A stretch of 64,000 bases of DNA from Photorhabdus caribbeanensis (GTDB lineage: Bacteria; Pseudomonadota; Gammaproteobacteria; Enterobacterales; Enterobacteriaceae): the NCBI RefSeq assembly GCF_018448885.1, contig NZ_RCWB01000017.1, positions 41,773 to 105,772 of the forward strand, read 5' to 3'. Each line of letters starts with the position of its first letter. Positions within the stretch are counted from its first letter, which is position 1. Shown here one piece after another: positions 28,809 to 40,509 of this stretch. A program made the position numbers and the translations under genes. The notes beneath the pieces are model-generated. The model was not told the origin of the DNA. It saw nothing but the letters and a program-made list of their open reading frames with translations, and made no database searches.

Positions 28809-31540
28809 TATGCAACCTCCCGCAAATTATTCACGGAAACACCGGCCAATACTGGAGGAATACCCGGCATTCCCATTGGCAAACCAATCTGCCCTTGAGC
28901 AAGATTTTCACTCAGACGAACCGCCAGACGCAGTTGCTGACCAAAACAATCAAACTCCAGAACAGAACCCGTTTTCACACCCAATTGATCCGCATCTTTG
29001 CTATTGAGCATCACATAAGGCTCCGGCATACGTTCCTGAATCACATCAGAACGCTGAGTTAACTCTTCACTACCAAACAAATGGTGGTAAGGAGCCACTG
29101 TCCATTGGTTATTTTGTGCAGTAAAGGCTGTCGGGATCTGATCAAAATAGTTCAGACCACCGTCAGTGGTTTCAATCAGACGCACACCAGGATCGCCAAA
29201 GCGCAGATGACCGCCTACCTCGGCCTGGAATTTGTTCCAAGCTTGCGGTGAGTTCCAGCCCGGCGCCCATGCAAACGGCACCTGCTGACGATAGGCATTT
29301 GGACTATTGTTGCCTTCCATTGAGAAAGCAAATGGCGAATCGACATCCTGCGGCTGACGTGGCTCATGTACGCTGAGATTAGCCAACATTGCAGTACGAC
29401 CACTGTAACGGTGCGGTGAACGGGCCAGTTTCTGACCACGAATACGGAATGTGGAATCAGGCGCTGCATCAACAATGCCTTTAAGCTGCGGCATTGTTTC
29501 AACACAGGCATCAATAACATGGTCAAGCTGCGTCCAATCTAAATGGCGTTCAGTATAAGTTGCGTGCAAGGAGTGCAACCAACGCCAACTCTCCAGCATC
29601 ACCACCGATTTGTCATAGAAAGAGGGTTCGAAAACTTGGAAATAACGCTGCGCCCGGCCTTCCTGATTTACCAGCGTACCGTCACTTTCTGCAAAGCTGG
29701 AAGCTGGAAGAATCAAATGGGCTTTATCCATGATGGCAGTGCGTTGATGATCAACTACAACCAAGTTTTTCAGCTTGTTCAGTGCATCATCTACCTTATC
29801 TGCCGCGGCATGCCGATAGAGATCATTTTCCATCACGATAGCCGTATCAGATTCACCACTGCTTATCCGTTGCAGCGCAACATCCAGCGGCTGAGCTTCC
29901 ATCATTGCCAATCCAATACTATTCGCATAGATTGCCACAAACGACAAACCGACATCTGAACCTCGGTCTTTCAGTGCCCAGGCAACATTAGCTGCGGCTT
30001 GAATAATCGCATCACTACCGACGTTACTGCCGCTGATAATCAGTGGTTTCTTCGCGCCAATCAATGCTTGCGCCACCATTTCCACTTTAGCTTTCAGTTC
30101 GTCAGGCAAATTCTCGACTGCTGGCGCAGTGTTATCCAATGCATGAGCGATTGCAAAACCAAAACGCGCCTGATCATCAACCGGCGCTCGATAATTCCAC
30201 GCGGCGATATCATCCAGACGAGTATCATCTACATTGGTAACAAACAGGGGATATTTCGCACGCTGACCAATATTCATCACCGCAGCAATTTGCCAATCAG
30301 CAACCTTCTGAGCGGCCGCCATTTCGCGGGCTTTGCCCTTCACCGCCTGACGAACCGCCAATGCCATCCGGGCGCCGGTTTGCGTTAAATCTTCACCTAA
30401 AATCAGTACCGCATCATAGCTTTCAATTTCACGCAGCGACGGTGTATAAACGCCACCCTGTTGAAGAATTTCCAACATCATATCAAGGCGTTGTTGTTCA
30501 GCCGCGGCAATCCCACTATAGAAGTTTTCCGCGCCCACCAGTTCACGCAATGCAAAGTTACTTTCCAGGCTGGCGCGTGGGGAACCGATACCGATGGCAT
30601 TTTTCGCCTGACGTAAAATATCCGCCCCACCCTGCATCGCCTGTTCAGCGTTAAGCGAGATCCAATGATCACCACGCAATTGCTGTGGCTGACGAGGGCG
30701 ATCTTTACGATTGACATAACCGTAACCGAAACGACCGCGGTCACACATAAAGTAGTGGTTTACTGTCCCGTTATAACGGTTCTCGATACGGCGTAATTCA
30801 CCATAACGCTCTCCTGGGCTGGTGTTGCAACCAATGCTGCACTGTTGGCAAATACTTGGCGCAAACTGCATATCCCATTTGCGGTTATAACGTTCAGAGT
30901 GGGTTTTATCAGTAAATACCCCAGTTGGACAGATTTCTACCAAGTTACCGGAGAACTCACTTTCCAGCGTTCCGCTTTCAGGGCGACCAAAATAGATATT
31001 ATCGTGAGCGCCATAGACACCAAAATCAGTGCCGTCGGCATAATCTTTGTAGTAACGCACACAACGATAACAGGCAATACAGCGGTTCATTTCATGAGAA
31101 ATAAACGGCCCCAATTCCTGATTGTTATGAGTACGCTTAGTGAAACGGTATTTACGGAATGTATGACCGGTCATCACGGTCATATCCTGCAAGTGGCAGT
31201 TGCCCCCTTCTTCACACACCGGGCAATCGTGCGGATGGTTAGTCATCAACCACTCAACCACACTCTCACGGAACTTTTTAGCCTCTTCATCATCAATCGA
31301 GATGAAAGTGCCATCCGCTGCCGGAGTCATACAGGACATTATCAGACGACCGCGCGTATCATCCGCATTTTGATATTGCTTCACCGCACACTGGCGGCAA
31401 GCGCCAACGCTTCCAAGCGCTGGATGCCAGCAAAAATAAGGAATATCCAACCCCAAAGAGAGGCAGGCTTGTAACAGGTTATCAGCCCCGTCTACATCAT
31501 ATTTTTTGCCGTCTACATGTATCGTAGCCATAGTCAGCAT
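28808..31540 (-). CDS. nuoG: NADH-quinone oxidoreductase subunit G
   Basis: NuoG is the largest peripheral subunit. The N-terminal 2Fe-2S ferredoxin domain has [20 protein letters not shown]. Next come the His-ligated cluster region [21 protein letters not shown], then [17 protein letters not shown], and finally the N7-type site CQQCSIGC at the start of a molybdopterin-oxidoreductase-like domain that no longer binds Mo. I start at ATG 31540 ([16 protein letters not shown]), 910 residues, because it follows GGAAG and matches E. coli [15 protein letters not shown]; an in-frame extension to 31567 is less likely. Confidence 0.96.
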   Translation of the reverse strand: MLTMATIHVDGKKYDVDGADNLLQACLSLGLDIPYFCWHPALGSVGACRQCAVKQYQNADDTRGRLIMSCMTPAADGTFISIDDEEAKKFRESVVEWLMTNHPHDCPVCEEGGNCHLQDMTVMTGHTFRKYRFTKRTHNNQELGPFISHEMNRCIACYRCVRYYKDYADGTDFGVYGAHDNIYFGRPESGTLESEFSGNLVEICPTGVFTDKTHSERYNRKWDMQFAPSICQQCSIGCNTSPGERYGELRRIENRYNGTVNHYFMCDRGRFGYGYVNRKDRPRQPQQLRGDHWISLNAEQAMQGGADILRQAKNAIGIGSPRASLESNFALRELVGAENFYSGIAAAEQQRLDMMLEILQQGGVYTPSLREIESYDAVLILGEDLTQTGARMALAVRQAVKGKAREMAAAQKVADWQIAAVMNIGQRAKYPLFVTNVDDTRLDDIAAWNYRAPVDDQARFGFAIAHALDNTAPAVENLPDELKAKVEMVAQALIGAKKPLIISGSNVGSDAIIQAAANVAWALKDRGSDVGLSFVAIYANSIGLAMMEAQPLDVALQRISSGESDTAIVMENDLYRHAAADKVDDALNKLKNLVVVDHQRTAIMDKAHLILPASSFAESDGTLVNQEGRAQRYFQVFEPSFYDKSVVMLESWRWLHSLHATYTERHLDWTQLDHVIDACVETMPQLKGIVDAAPDSTFRIRGQKLARSPHRYSGRTAMLANLSVHEPRQPQDVDSPFAFSMEGNNSPNAYRQQVPFAWAPGWNSPQAWNKFQAEVGGHLRFGDPGVRLIETTDGGLNYFDQIPTAFTAQNNQWTVAPYHHLFGSEELTQRSDVIQERMPEPYVMLNSKDADQLGVKTGSVLEFDCFGQQLRLAVRLSENLAQGQIGLPMGMPGIPPVLAGVSVNNLREVA

Positions 31541-31606
31541 GCTTCCAAATGACCTGCTTTTCAGCAAGTGTTAATCAAAAATTCTGCTAATTTCGTGAAG
31601 AATCCA

Positions 31607-32971
31607 TTACCAACGCTGTTTCAACAGGTTTGACTGGATACCCGCAATGAAATGGGTGTTCCCATAGTCTTTGGTGACAATTCCAGCTTCGAATTCATCA
31701 CGGAAATATTTGATGGCACTCTGTAGTGGTTCCACGGCCCCTGGTGCGTGAGCACAGAATGTATTACCTGGCCCAAGGAAGCGACAGAGCTGTTCCAACG
31801 TTTCAATATCCCCCGGTTGCCCTTCCCCACGCTCTATTGCACGCAGGATTTTCACGCTCCACGGCAACCCGTCACGGCATGGCGTACACCAGCCGCAAGA
31901 TTCACGGGCAAAGAACTCTTCAAGATTCCGGGTTAAAGAAACCATATTAATTTCATGGTCAACCGCCATTGCCAAGGCAGTACCCAAGCGGCTGCCCGCT
32001 TTAGCGATATTTTCGAAATCCATTGGCAGATCCAAATGCTCAGCGGTCAGGAAATCAGTCCCCGCCCCACCTGGCTGCCATGCTTTGAATTTCAAGCCGT
32101 CACGCATACCGCCAGCATAATCTTCAAGAATTTCACGGGCAGTCGTACCAAATGGCAACTCCCACAAACCCGGGTTTTTCACCCGACCGGAGAACCCCAT
32201 CAGTTTAGTGCCGGCATCTTTACTCTTGCCTGCACTCAGGCCGATATACCACTCTTTACCGTATTCGAGAATTGAAGGAACGTTGCACAAGGTTTCAACG
32301 TTGTTGACGCAAGTAGGCTTACCCCATGCGCCGGAAGTGGCTGGAAATGGCGGTTTCGAGCGAGGATTTGCTCGACGGCCTTCCAGTGAGTTAATCAGCG
32401 CGGTTTCTTCACCGCAGATATAACGCCCTGCGCCGGTATGAACAAACAACTCAAAATCAAAGCCGCTGCCCATAATGTTTTTACCCAACAAACCCGCTGC
32501 CTTAGCTTCTTCGATAGCCTTACGCAGATGCACAGCCGCTTCCACATATTCACCACGCAGGAAGATATAGCCACGATAAGCTTTCAAGGCAAAGGCGCTG
32601 ATCAACATCCCTTCCACCAGCAAGTGAGGAAGTTGCTCCATCAGCAAACGATCTTTGTAGGTACCCGGCTCCATTTCATCTGCGTTACATAGCAGATAAC
32701 GGATATTCATGCTTTCATCTTTGGGCATCAGGCTCCACTTCAAACCAGTAGAAAAACCTGCGCCGCCACGACCTTTCAACCCGGCGTCTTTGACCAGAGA
32801 AACCACTTCATCTGGAGACATGCTTTTCAACGCTTTTTCAGCGCCACGATAACCACTTTTACTACGGTACTCATCCAGCCATACCGGTTGTTTATCATCC
32901 CGTAAACGCCAGGTAAGAGGATGATTCTCCTCAGTCCGAATAATTTCTTTTATTCCTGAATATGCTGTCAT
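31607..32971 (-). CDS. nuoF: NADH-quinone oxidoreductase subunit F (NADH/FMN/4Fe-4S)
   Basis: NuoF is the electron entry subunit (454 residues): it binds NADH and FMN through [17 protein letters not shown] and [18 protein letters not shown], and cluster N3 through [12 protein letters not shown] with a further Cys in [14 protein letters not shown]. Its start overlaps the nuoE stop (ATGA). Length is normal for the family. Confidence 0.97.
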   Translation of the reverse strand: MTAYSGIKEIIRTEENHPLTWRLRDDKQPVWLDEYRSKSGYRGAEKALKSMSPDEVVSLVKDAGLKGRGGAGFSTGLKWSLMPKDESMNIRYLLCNADEMEPGTYKDRLLMEQLPHLLVEGMLISAFALKAYRGYIFLRGEYVEAAVHLRKAIEEAKAAGLLGKNIMGSGFDFELFVHTGAGRYICGEETALINSLEGRRANPRSKPPFPATSGAWGKPTCVNNVETLCNVPSILEYGKEWYIGLSAGKSKDAGTKLMGFSGRVKNPGLWELPFGTTAREILEDYAGGMRDGLKFKAWQPGGAGTDFLTAEHLDLPMDFENIAKAGSRLGTALAMAVDHEINMVSLTRNLEEFFARESCGWCTPCRDGLPWSVKILRAIERGEGQPGDIETLEQLCRFLGPGNTFCAHAPGAVEPLQSAIKYFRDEFEAGIVTKDYGNTHFIAGIQSNLLKQRW

Positions 32972-33516
32972 GGATACTGCTCCAGTAACTTTTCAATCTC
33001 TTCAGGTCTGACAGAACTGTGCGTATCGTCATCGATCATCATGGTCGGGCCTTTATCACAGTTACCCAGACAACAGGTTGGCAACAGCGTAAAACGCCCA
33101 TCTTTCGTCGTCTGCCCCGGACAGATATTCAGATGTTTTTCAATCGCAGCCTGGACATCCTGATAACCGGTAATATGACAAACCACGCTGTCACAATAAC
33201 GAATAATATGGCGGCCCACAGGTTGACGATAAATCTGGCTGTAGAATGTTGCCACACCTTCCACATCACTAGCGGGAATACCAAGCACATCAGCAATCGC
33301 GTAAATGGCGCCATCCGGCACCCAACCACGATGTTTCTGTACAATTTTCAATGCTTCTATTGAAGCAGCGCGCGGATCTTCGTAGTGGTGTTTTTCGTGC
33401 TCAATAGCATCGTGCTCTTCGGTACTCAGCACAAAATCTGCTTTTGCCTGAGACTCTGTTACGTTAACCACATCAAGGCGCGCTTGTTGAGCACTCGCGT
33501 TAATTTCACTTTGCAT
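32968..33516 (-). CDS. nuoE: NADH-quinone oxidoreductase subunit E (2Fe-2S)
   Basis: NuoE carries cluster N1a. The thioredoxin-like 2Fe-2S ligands are C108 and C113 (CDSVVC), and C149 and C153 (CCLGNC). The 182-residue protein has an N-terminal extension of about 16 residues relative to E. coli (166). It is two bases from the nuoCD stop and overlaps nuoF. The extended N-terminus ([17 protein letters not shown]) may reflect a start chosen too far upstream or a real lineage difference. Confidence 0.95.
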   Translation of the reverse strand: MQSEINASAQQARLDVVNVTESQAKADFVLSTEEHDAIEHEKHHYEDPRAASIEALKIVQKHRGWVPDGAIYAIADVLGIPASDVEGVATFYSQIYRQPVGRHIIRYCDSVVCHITGYQDVQAAIEKHLNICPGQTTKDGRFTLLPTCCLGNCDKGPTMMIDDDTHSSVRPEEIEKLLEQYP

Positions 33517-33518
33517 AG

Positions 33519-35318
33519 TTAGCGATCCACATCAGACATAACAAAATCGATACTGCCCAGATACACGATCAGGTCAGAAACCAAGCTACCGCGGATTACC
33601 GATGGGATCTGCTGCAAATGCGGATAACTCGGTGTACGGACGCGGGTACGGTAACTCACAGTACTGCCGTCGCTGGTGAGGTAATAGCTGTTGATGCCTT
33701 TGGTGGCCTCAATCATTTGGAAAGATTCATTTGCCGGCATTACTGGCCCCCATGACACTTGCAAAAAGTGGTTAATCATGGTCTCAATATGCTGCAAAGT
33801 ACGCTCTTTGGGTGGTGGCGTCGTCAGTGGGTGATCGGCTTTGAATGGACCTTCAGGCATATTATCCAGACACTGTTTCAAGATCCGCAAACTCTGACGC
33901 ACTTCTTCCACTTTCAACATCACGCGGTCATAACAGTCGCCGTTATTACCAATCGGCACGTCGAAATCGAAATTTTCATAGCCGGAGTATGGGCGCCATT
34001 TACGCACATCAAACGCGATACCTGTTGCCCGCAAACCCGCTCCAGTGGTGCCCCACTCAAGGGCTTGTTTGGAATTATACGCGGCAACCCCGATAGAACG
34101 GCCTTTCAGGATGCTGTTTTTCAGCGCTGCTTTCACGTAGGAATCAAGACGTTTAGGCATCCAGTTCAGGAAATCGCGCAATAATCTATCCCAACCACGC
34201 GGCAAGTCATGAGCAACACCGCCAATGCGGAACCACGCCGGGTGCATACGGAAACCGGTAATCGCCTCTACCAGATCGTACACTTTCTGGCGGTCAGTAA
34301 AGGCGAAGAATACCGGCGTCATCCCGCCAACGTCCTGAATGAAAGTCGAGATGTAGAGTAGATGGCTGTTAATGCGGAACAATTCCGACAACATAACGCG
34401 GATGGTTTTTACCCGGTCAGGCACTTCAATTCCCGCCAGTTTCTCCACCGCCAGCACATAAGGCATCTCGTTAACACAACCGCCTAAGTATTCAATACGG
34501 TCTGTATAGGGAATATAACTGTGCCAAGATTGGCGCTCTCCCATCTTCTCCGCGCCACGATGGTGATAACCAATATCCGGGACACAATCGACAATCTCTT
34601 CGCCATCCAGTTGCAGAATGATACGGAATGCACCATGAGAAGAGGGATGGTTAGGACCCAGGTTAAGGAACATAAAGTCCTCATTCTCGGTGCCTCGTTT
34701 CATTCCCCACTCTTCTGGTTTGAAAGTCAGCGCTTCCATTTCCAGATCTTCTTTCTGTCTGGTCAGTTCGAAAGGATCAAATTCCGTCGCACGAGCGGGA
34801 TAATCCTTCCGCAACGGATGCCCTTCCCAAGTCGGCGGCAACATAATACGACGCAGGTTTGGATGGCCGTTAAAGACAATGCCAAACATTTCCCATGTTT
34901 CACGCTCATACCAGTTGGCATTTGGGAACAGAGGAGTTGCAGTCGGGAGATTCAGGTCTTTTTCACTCAGTGCAACCTTCAACATAACATCGCGGTTACG
35001 CTCAATAGAAAGCAGGTGATAAAACACAGAAAAATCTGCCTCTGGCAGACCCTGGCGGTGAGTACGCTGGCGCTCATCCATGCCATGCAAATCAAACAGC
35101 ATGACATAAGGTTTAGGCAGCTTCTTCAGGAACGTCATTACTTCCAATAATTGTTCACGCTTCACCCAAACAACCGGCATACCAGTACGGGTTGGCTGAA
35201 CAGTAAAGGCATCCGGGCCAAAGTGGTTACGCAGCTCGCCCACAACCGGATCATCAAGATGGTCGTGAGTTTGCCACGCAGGCCGGGCGCTTTCTTGCGC
35301 TATCTGATCTATCATCAT
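33519..35318 (-). CDS. nuoCD: NADH-quinone oxidoreductase fused subunits C/D
   Basis: NuoCD is a 599-residue fusion, as in E. coli and other enterobacteria. The NuoC part (about residues 1-190) has the signature [21 protein letters not shown] and [14 protein letters not shown]. The NuoD part (about 210-599) has [36 protein letters not shown] and a C-terminal [12 protein letters not shown]. The NuoD His and Tyr residues near GPNHPSSHG and the YIPYTDR region line the quinone pocket. It begins 118 bp after nuoB, the longest gap in the operon. Confidence 0.97.
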   Translation of the reverse strand: MMIDQIAQESARPAWQTHDHLDDPVVGELRNHFGPDAFTVQPTRTGMPVVWVKREQLLEVMTFLKKLPKPYVMLFDLHGMDERQRTHRQGLPEADFSVFYHLLSIERNRDVMLKVALSEKDLNLPTATPLFPNANWYERETWEMFGIVFNGHPNLRRIMLPPTWEGHPLRKDYPARATEFDPFELTRQKEDLEMEALTFKPEEWGMKRGTENEDFMFLNLGPNHPSSHGAFRIILQLDGEEIVDCVPDIGYHHRGAEKMGERQSWHSYIPYTDRIEYLGGCVNEMPYVLAVEKLAGIEVPDRVKTIRVMLSELFRINSHLLYISTFIQDVGGMTPVFFAFTDRQKVYDLVEAITGFRMHPAWFRIGGVAHDLPRGWDRLLRDFLNWMPKRLDSYVKAALKNSILKGRSIGVAAYNSKQALEWGTTGAGLRATGIAFDVRKWRPYSGYENFDFDVPIGNNGDCYDRVMLKVEEVRQSLRILKQCLDNMPEGPFKADHPLTTPPPKERTLQHIETMINHFLQVSWGPVMPANESFQMIEATKGINSYYLTSDGSTVSYRTRVRTPSYPHLQQIPSVIRGSLVSDLIVYLGSIDFVMSDVDR

Positions 35319-35436
35319 TTTTCACCACAACGCTTTGATCAGTGTTCGTTTTGATCAGGATTAGTATCGCAACACATTGCTCTGGTTACATTCATTAGGC
35401 TACTTTGAATCACGCCTACTGCCTAAAAGACAGATT

Positions 35437-36111
35437 CTAAACTTCGTCTGGCGTACGCAGATTTTTCACTGCAATACGTTCCCCGTGCTTACGTTCTCTT
35501 TCTGACTGCATATTGGCACGGTAAACCCCTTGATCTCCTACCACCCAAGACAGCGGGCGACGCTCTTTGCCGATCGATTCCTGTAACAGCAACAGAGCTT
35601 GCATATAAGCTTCAGGACGGGGAGGACAGCCAGGAATATAAACATCAACGGGGATAAACTTATCGACGCCTTGAACTACAGAGTAAATATCGTACATACC
35701 ACCAGAGTTGGCGCAGGCTCCCATAGAGATAACCCATTTCGGCTCAAGCATCTGGTCATACAGGCGCTGAATAACCGGCGCCATTTTGGTAAAACAAGTT
35801 CCAGCAACCACCATAAAATCCGCCTGGCGGGGTGATGCACGTAAAACTTCAGCGCCAAAACGAGCGACATCATGAACAGCGGTAAATGATGTGGCCATTT
35901 CCACATAACAGCAGGAAAGACCAAAGTTGTAGGGCCAAAGGGAGTTTTTACGTCCCCAGTTCACCATATCATGCAGAGCATGCTCCAATTTGCCCATGTA
36001 AACACTACGATGGACATGCTGCTCCAGTGGGTCTGCGACAATTTCCTGTTTTTGCAGGGGATAACGGTCATTCTCACCGTTCGGATCTATGCGGGTGAGC
36101 GTATAATCCAT
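35437..36111 (-). CDS. nuoB: NADH-quinone oxidoreductase subunit B (cluster N2)
   Basis: NuoB is a 224-residue subunit holding the terminal 4Fe-4S cluster N2, which reduces quinone. Cluster ligands are the adjacent C67-C68 (GLSCCYVEM), C133 ([10 protein letters not shown]) and C162 (PGCPPRPEA), equivalent to the E. coli set. It starts 17 bp after nuoA. Confidence 0.97.
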   Translation of the reverse strand: MDYTLTRIDPNGENDRYPLQKQEIVADPLEQHVHRSVYMGKLEHALHDMVNWGRKNSLWPYNFGLSCCYVEMATSFTAVHDVARFGAEVLRASPRQADFMVVAGTCFTKMAPVIQRLYDQMLEPKWVISMGACANSGGMYDIYSVVQGVDKFIPVDVYIPGCPPRPEAYMQALLLLQESIGKERRPLSWVVGDQGVYRANMQSERERKHGERIAVKNLRTPDEV

Positions 36112-36128
36112 CTTTAAATGCCTCGCTA

Positions 36129-36578
36129 TTACTGCGGATGACTATTGTTAATGTTAATCACAACACTTGGTTTACTTACCTGGCGGCTTGAACGAGATGG
36201 CGTCCAATTCAGCGCCCCAATACGCACCAGATAAAACAAGCCTGCGAGTAACACCAAAATGAAAATGCTTGCTTCGATAAAGCCTAACCAGCCACTCTCT
36301 TTGATAGAAACTGACCATGCATATAAAAACAACGCTTCAACATCGAAGATGACAAAGAACATAGCGACCAGATAGAACTTGGCCGACATACGGAGACGAG
36401 CACTACCGACAGAATCAATACCGGATTCATAAGGGACATGTTTTGCCCGGGCTTTCGCTCTTCCGCCCAAGAAAAATGCCCCTAACAGCATCAAAGCACA
36501 CAGACCGAAAGCACCTAAAAGAAATACCGCGAATGCCCAGTGATGGGCAAAGAGTTCAGTGGATGTTGACATACTCAT
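36129..36578 (-). CDS. nuoA: NADH-quinone oxidoreductase subunit A
   Basis: NuoA is a 149-residue, three-helix membrane subunit and the first gene of the complete nuo operon. The conserved loop [33 protein letters not shown] and the downstream acidic [10 protein letters not shown] are typical. The promoter lies in the roughly 700-bp spacer towards hexA. Confidence 0.96.
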   Translation of the reverse strand: MSMSTSTELFAHHWAFAVFLLGAFGLCALMLLGAFFLGGRAKARAKHVPYESGIDSVGSARLRMSAKFYLVAMFFVIFDVEALFLYAWSVSIKESGWLGFIEASIFILVLLAGLFYLVRIGALNWTPSRSSRQVSKPSVVININNSHPQ

Positions 36579-37226
36579 TGCTTACTCATCAAAAGTGGTG
36601 TCAAAAGTGTCTGCTCTTTTGTCTGGCAGTGTTGCACCACATCGATTCAAGGGAAGGGGTAATAACCAAATCTGAAACACTGTTAATCAATGATTGATGG
36701 AGTGAATCTTCTTGGTTTTTACTCCTCTCAACAATATTTTGTCTGTTATGACAAAATTAATCTAACATTTATTTACAAACAACAAACTTAGTCTTAACGG
36801 ATCGTGCTGCCACACTGCTAAAACGTGTCAGTTAACTGGCATGCGAACAGTGGCGGAAACTAGTCTAACCGATAACTCGCTTTTACTACATCATTATCTC
36901 AGGAAAAACCTGCCTTTCCACTGCTACATAGGGAGTATTTCTTTGATCAAGTACACAATTTGACAGAAAAAAATTTTACTGCTGATGATAATTCATTCAA
37001 ATCTGAAGAAATTATATTTTTTATCCATTAGCGACAAGAAAAGTTCCCGTTCACTACAGAAATTCTTATTTCATCAATTCAGCGAATTATTACTTTGTTA
37101 ACAATATAACAATTTGTTAACCAAATCAGGGGGTGTTAAGAAAAATGCCACCGTATATTTAATGATTACGATAACAACAAAATAAGATGAATTTAGTTGA
37201 TGATTACTTATAAATATATCCAGGGA
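36579..37226. other. nuo upstream region
   Basis: About 650 gene-free bases separate nuoA from the 3' end of hexA. A long 5' leader upstream of nuo is also known in E. coli, where several oxygen- and nitrate-responsive regulators act. By eye I found no convincing Fnr or NarL site and no hairpin strong enough to call. The far half (36940-37200) is AT-rich. Confidence 0.5.
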
Positions 37227-37263
37227 GCTAATACCTCCTTCCGTCCATAATGGAGGTATTAGC
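37227..37263 (-). terminator. Perfect hairpin just past the hexA stop
   Basis: A perfect 12-bp stem (GCTAATACCTCC / GGAGGTATTAGC) with a 13-base loop begins 20 bases downstream of the hexA stop. Its position suggests a transcript end or a 3' mRNA stabiliser; no U-tract follows, so it is not a standard intrinsic terminator. Confidence 0.45.
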
Positions 37264-37283
37264 AAAGACAACTGTTTCAGATA

Positions 37284-38213
37284 TTACTCATCAATAATAT
37301 CGTCATCATCAGGAAGTTCTTCTGGAACACCCGATATCGTGTATGGCGTTTTCTTATTCTCTATAGCACTAAAAACCGTCAGAACAGATTCATTTTGTTC
37401 ATTACTATGTCTATAAAGAGAGAACTGGGTTTCAGGCAAACGAGGAAGCCCTTCACTCTCCCCTAAAATACGCAGATCGGCATTTTGCATTTCCAGAGGA
37501 CGGGCAGTAATACCGACTTCTGCATTCACTGCCGTGCGAACTGCCGACAGAGAAGCGGCTTCATAAGCAATCCGCCACGATACTCCCACCTCATCCAACG
37601 TATCCAATGCCAACTGGCGGAATGGATTGGTTTCATCCATCACAACCAGTGGCACAGGTTCATTTGGTTGTAGCTGAAAATCAGGGGCGCAATGCCATAA
37701 TACCGGTGTTGAGCGCAGAACAGTCCTTGGATGATGACTGATCTTCGCGGTTGTGAGCGCCAAATCGATCTCATGGCTATCCAGCATACTTTCAATAAAT
37801 TGAGTACGCTTTATACGGACATCTATTGCCATCCGCGGATAAACAGAAGCGATGCGATTCAACAAGAAAGGGAGCAGTGTATCCACCGTATCGTCGGATG
37901 CACCGATTCTTAGTTCGCCTTCTGCATCGCTATAGGTCAATGATGCGCTGGCATCATCGTTAGCGCGCAGAATTTGTCTTGCATAACCAAGAAGTTGAAG
38001 ACCATGCTCTGTAAGAAGCTTATTACGGCCGTGGCGGGCAAACAGCTCTCTGCCTACCAACTGCTCCAAACGTTGCATTTGCTGACTTACAGCCGATTGC
38101 GTTCTGCATACTGCTGCTGCTGCTGCTGCAAAAGTATTTAAATCAGCAACAGCAACAAAAGTTCTTAGCAGATCGAGATCGAGATTCATTATCGGACGAT
38201 TTGCATTTATCAT
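37284..38213 (-). CDS. hexA: LysR-type regulator HexA/LrhA
   Basis: This 309-residue LysR-family transcription factor has an N-terminal winged helix-turn-helix (about residues 11-68: FVAVADLNTFAAAAAAVCRT, QSAVSQQMQRLEQLVGRELF) nearly identical to E. coli LrhA, and a periplasmic-binding-like effector domain after residue 95. The tail is very acidic (PDDDDIIDE). In Photorhabdus the orthologue HexA is known to repress secondary metabolism and symbiosis factors; in E. coli LrhA represses flagellar genes. Position between nuoA and alaA is the conserved enterobacterial location. The six-alanine run encoded by GCA-type triplets is shared with E. coli. Confidence 0.93.
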   Translation of the reverse strand: MINANRPIMNLDLDLLRTFVAVADLNTFAAAAAAVCRTQSAVSQQMQRLEQLVGRELFARHGRNKLLTEHGLQLLGYARQILRANDDASASLTYSDAEGELRIGASDDTVDTLLPFLLNRIASVYPRMAIDVRIKRTQFIESMLDSHEIDLALTTAKISHHPRTVLRSTPVLWHCAPDFQLQPNEPVPLVVMDETNPFRQLALDTLDEVGVSWRIAYEAASLSAVRTAVNAEVGITARPLEMQNADLRILGESEGLPRLPETQFSLYRHSNEQNESVLTVFSAIENKKTPYTISGVPEELPDDDDIIDE

Positions 38214-39025
38214 TGTTTATTCATCACTTTTTTTTGATTTTAATTACTAACTAACCTGGTGTTTTTACGTAAGCACTATCAAATTAAATTAACATCGCTT
38301 AGACAGTACTCTACTCTATTAAATAGGGCAAAGATTTACTGCTGTTTTTTTACCTATTGAACCCATTGCGGGTTTTATTTTCTCCTCTTCGTTAGCAAAA
38401 GTTACTCGGATTCCTAAATAAATTGAGGACAATCCCTATTTACAACACCCTATATGTGATTTCTAGTTTGGTTATTTTGTTTTCTGACTCACGTCAAAGA
38501 ATAACATAAGTTATATCAGAAAAACTAAATATAAAGTAAAAATCTACAATATCACTAATGTTTAATAATCCTATTCAGATAAATTTACAACTAGTTTCCA
38601 GAAATGATCAAAAATATTGTTCGATCTTTCTAAAATATATAGTTCTGAATTGCCAATTCAAGGCAAATCTTATACATAAGAATAAATTATACAAACACAA
38701 CAATTTTTATTGACAAATTGAACTATGCTCACTTTCTCCCCAAAATGGGGTCATCAAGCCGTTATCGCATTAAAAACCCTCCATTTCCACACTAGAAAAC
38801 ACCTACAATTCAGATTATAAATTTGATCTTATGATTAAATTCAGAATTTAACGCTAACATAATTTGCATAAAAAGACACTCAAACAACAACTTCCCTACT
38901 AAAACAACCATTTTAACCAAATATATCAAGGCATCTTCAAAACATTCAGCGGGAAGAGTACATTAAATGTTACACGCTATGTGCCAGGCGCCCCCTTTTT
39001 TTGCCAAGATAAGGTAAGACTCTCT
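38214..39025. other. Divergent spacer between hexA and alaA
   Basis: About 810 bp of AT-rich sequence serve as the divergent control region of hexA (minus) and alaA (plus). No gene or strong hairpin was seen. Long regulatory leaders are expected for an autoregulated LysR gene, whose own site would be of T-N11-A type, but too many candidates occur in AT-rich DNA to name one. Confidence 0.5.
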
Positions 39026-40240
39026 ATGCTAGCAGTTAAAAAATCCAGCAAATTGGATAATGTTTGTTATGACATCCGCGGCCCCGTACTCAAGGAAGCG
39101 AAACGCCTTGAAGAAGAAGGTAATAAAGTCCTCAAATTAAATATTGGTAATCCAGCCCCCTTTGGTTTTGAAGCGCCAGATGAAATCTTGGTAGATGTTA
39201 TCCGTAACTTACCAACCGCGCAGGGTTATTCAGATTCGAAAGGTCTGTATTCTGCACGCAAAGCTATCATGCAACATTATCAAGCCCGGAATATGATGGA
39301 CGTAACCGTTGAAGATATTTATATCGGCAATGGCGTTTCTGAATTAATCGTTCAGGCAATGCAAGCATTGCTGAATACCGGTGATGAAATGCTGGTTCCT
39401 GCGCCTGATTATCCTCTCTGGACGGCGGCAGTTTCACTTTCCAGCGGCAAAGCCGTACATTATATGTGTGATGAAGGGGCAGATTGGTTTCCTGACTTAA
39501 ACGATATCCGCAACAAAATTACGCCTCGTACACGTGGGATCGTGATTATTAACCCTAATAATCCAACGGGTGCTGTATATAGCAAAGAATTGCTATTGGA
39601 AGTTGTTGAAATAGCCCGTCAACACAATTTGATTATTTTTGCTGATGAGATTTACGACAAAATCTTATATGACGATGCAGAGCATCATTCAATTGCCGCA
39701 CTGGCCCCTGATCTGTTAACGGTAACATTTAACGGGCTATCCAAAACATATCGGGTAGCAGGTTTTCGTCAAGGCTGGATGGTATTAAACGGCCCGAAGA
39801 AACACGCTAAGAGCTATATTGAAGGTTTAGAGATGCTGGCATCAATGCGTTTATGCGCCAATGTGCCAATGCAACACGCTATTCAAACTGCCTTAGGTGG
39901 TTATCAAAGTATCAGTGAATTCATTTTACCAGGTGGTCGTTTGTATGAGCAGCGTAACCGAGCATGGGAATTAATTAATCAAATCCCCGGCGTTTCCTGC
40001 GTAAAACCTAAAGGCGCTTTATATATGTTTCCCAAAATTGATACGAAGCGCTTTAATGTTCACGATGACCAAAAGATGGTGCTTGACCTTTTATTACAAG
40101 AGAAGGTTTTGTTAGTGCAAGGAACCGCATTTAACTGGCCGGAACCTGACCATTTCCGCATCGTGACACTGCCAAGGCTTGATGAACTGGAGATGGCAAT
40201 TCAGAAATTCGCTCGATTTATTGGCAAATATCATCAGTAA
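39026..40240 (+). CDS. alaA: Glutamate-pyruvate aminotransferase AlaA
   Basis: AlaA is a class I PLP-dependent aminotransferase that makes alanine from pyruvate and glutamate. The 405-residue chain matches E. coli AlaA (YfbQ) nearly throughout: KSSKLDNVCYDIRGPVLKEA at the N-terminus, INPNNPTGAVYSKELL, Asp207 in IFADEIYDKILYD and the PLP lysine K240 in FNGLSKTYRVAGFRQGW. I start at ATG 39026; an upstream GTG (38981) would add 15 unconserved residues. It is followed by a 13-bp inverted repeat. Confidence 0.95.
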   Translation: MLAVKKSSKLDNVCYDIRGPVLKEAKRLEEEGNKVLKLNIGNPAPFGFEAPDEILVDVIRNLPTAQGYSDSKGLYSARKAIMQHYQARNMMDVTVEDIYIGNGVSELIVQAMQALLNTGDEMLVPAPDYPLWTAAVSLSSGKAVHYMCDEGADWFPDLNDIRNKITPRTRGIVIINPNNPTGAVYSKELLLEVVEIARQHNLIIFADEIYDKILYDDAEHHSIAALAPDLLTVTFNGLSKTYRVAGFRQGWMVLNGPKKHAKSYIEGLEMLASMRLCANVPMQHAIQTALGGYQSISEFILPGGRLYEQRNRAWELINQIPGVSCVKPKGALYMFPKIDTKRFNVHDDQKMVLDLLLQEKVLLVQGTAFNWPEPDHFRIVTLPRLDELEMAIQKFARFIGKYHQ

Positions 40241-40286
40241 AATAATCTCCGTTCACAGCAAGAGATTACTGATAACGGAGATTATT
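40241..40286 (+). terminator. Inverted repeat directly after alaA
   Basis: A perfect 13-bp inverted repeat (AATAATCTCCGTT at 40241 and AACGGAGATTATT at 40274) with a 20-base loop starts immediately after the alaA stop codon. A transcript end is likely, though the tail (CATACATG) lacks a U-run. Confidence 0.5.
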
Positions 40287-40509
40287 CATACATGCGTGCT
40301 ATCGGTGTAGAAGAAAACCTATTTCTTCTATCCCGATAATCTAACCCGCCCGATAAATCTAACCTGCTCGATAAACCGAGTCTGCCCGTTTTTTCCTCAC
40401 TGCGGAAAACCTCACCTGTCAGAGAGAAACTCTGGATAACCATTTCCATAGCTTTCTTTATTGATACCAAATGATGACTCTCGGCAAAATAAGACCAATA
40501 AATTTTCAT
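40282..40509 (-). CDS. Hypothetical 75-residue protein
   Basis: An open frame from ATG 40509 (MKIYWSYFAESHHLVSIKKA) to TAA 40282 encodes a basic, soluble-looking peptide. The middle part is translated from an 18-bp near-repeat (40340-40375), giving LSSRLD then LSGGLD. The ribosome binding site is weak (GGTAA). No family was recognised. It may equally be non-coding sequence around a repeat, so existence is doubtful. Confidence 0.25.
   Translation of the reverse strand: MKIYWSYFAESHHLVSIKKAMEMVIQSFSLTGEVFRSEEKTGRLGLSSRLDLSGGLDYRDRRNRFSSTPIARMYE

Noticed and set aside
28808..31567. Longer nuoG start at 31567 and longer menE start at 12542
   Set aside because: The extra residues do not match family N-termini; internal starts with ribosome binding sites or correct operon overlap fit better.
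38101..38140. Run of CTG/GCA triplets in hexA that could act as a phase-variable repeat
   Set aside because: It encodes an alanine run also present in E. coli LrhA, and triplet changes would not shift the frame, so slippage switching is not supported.
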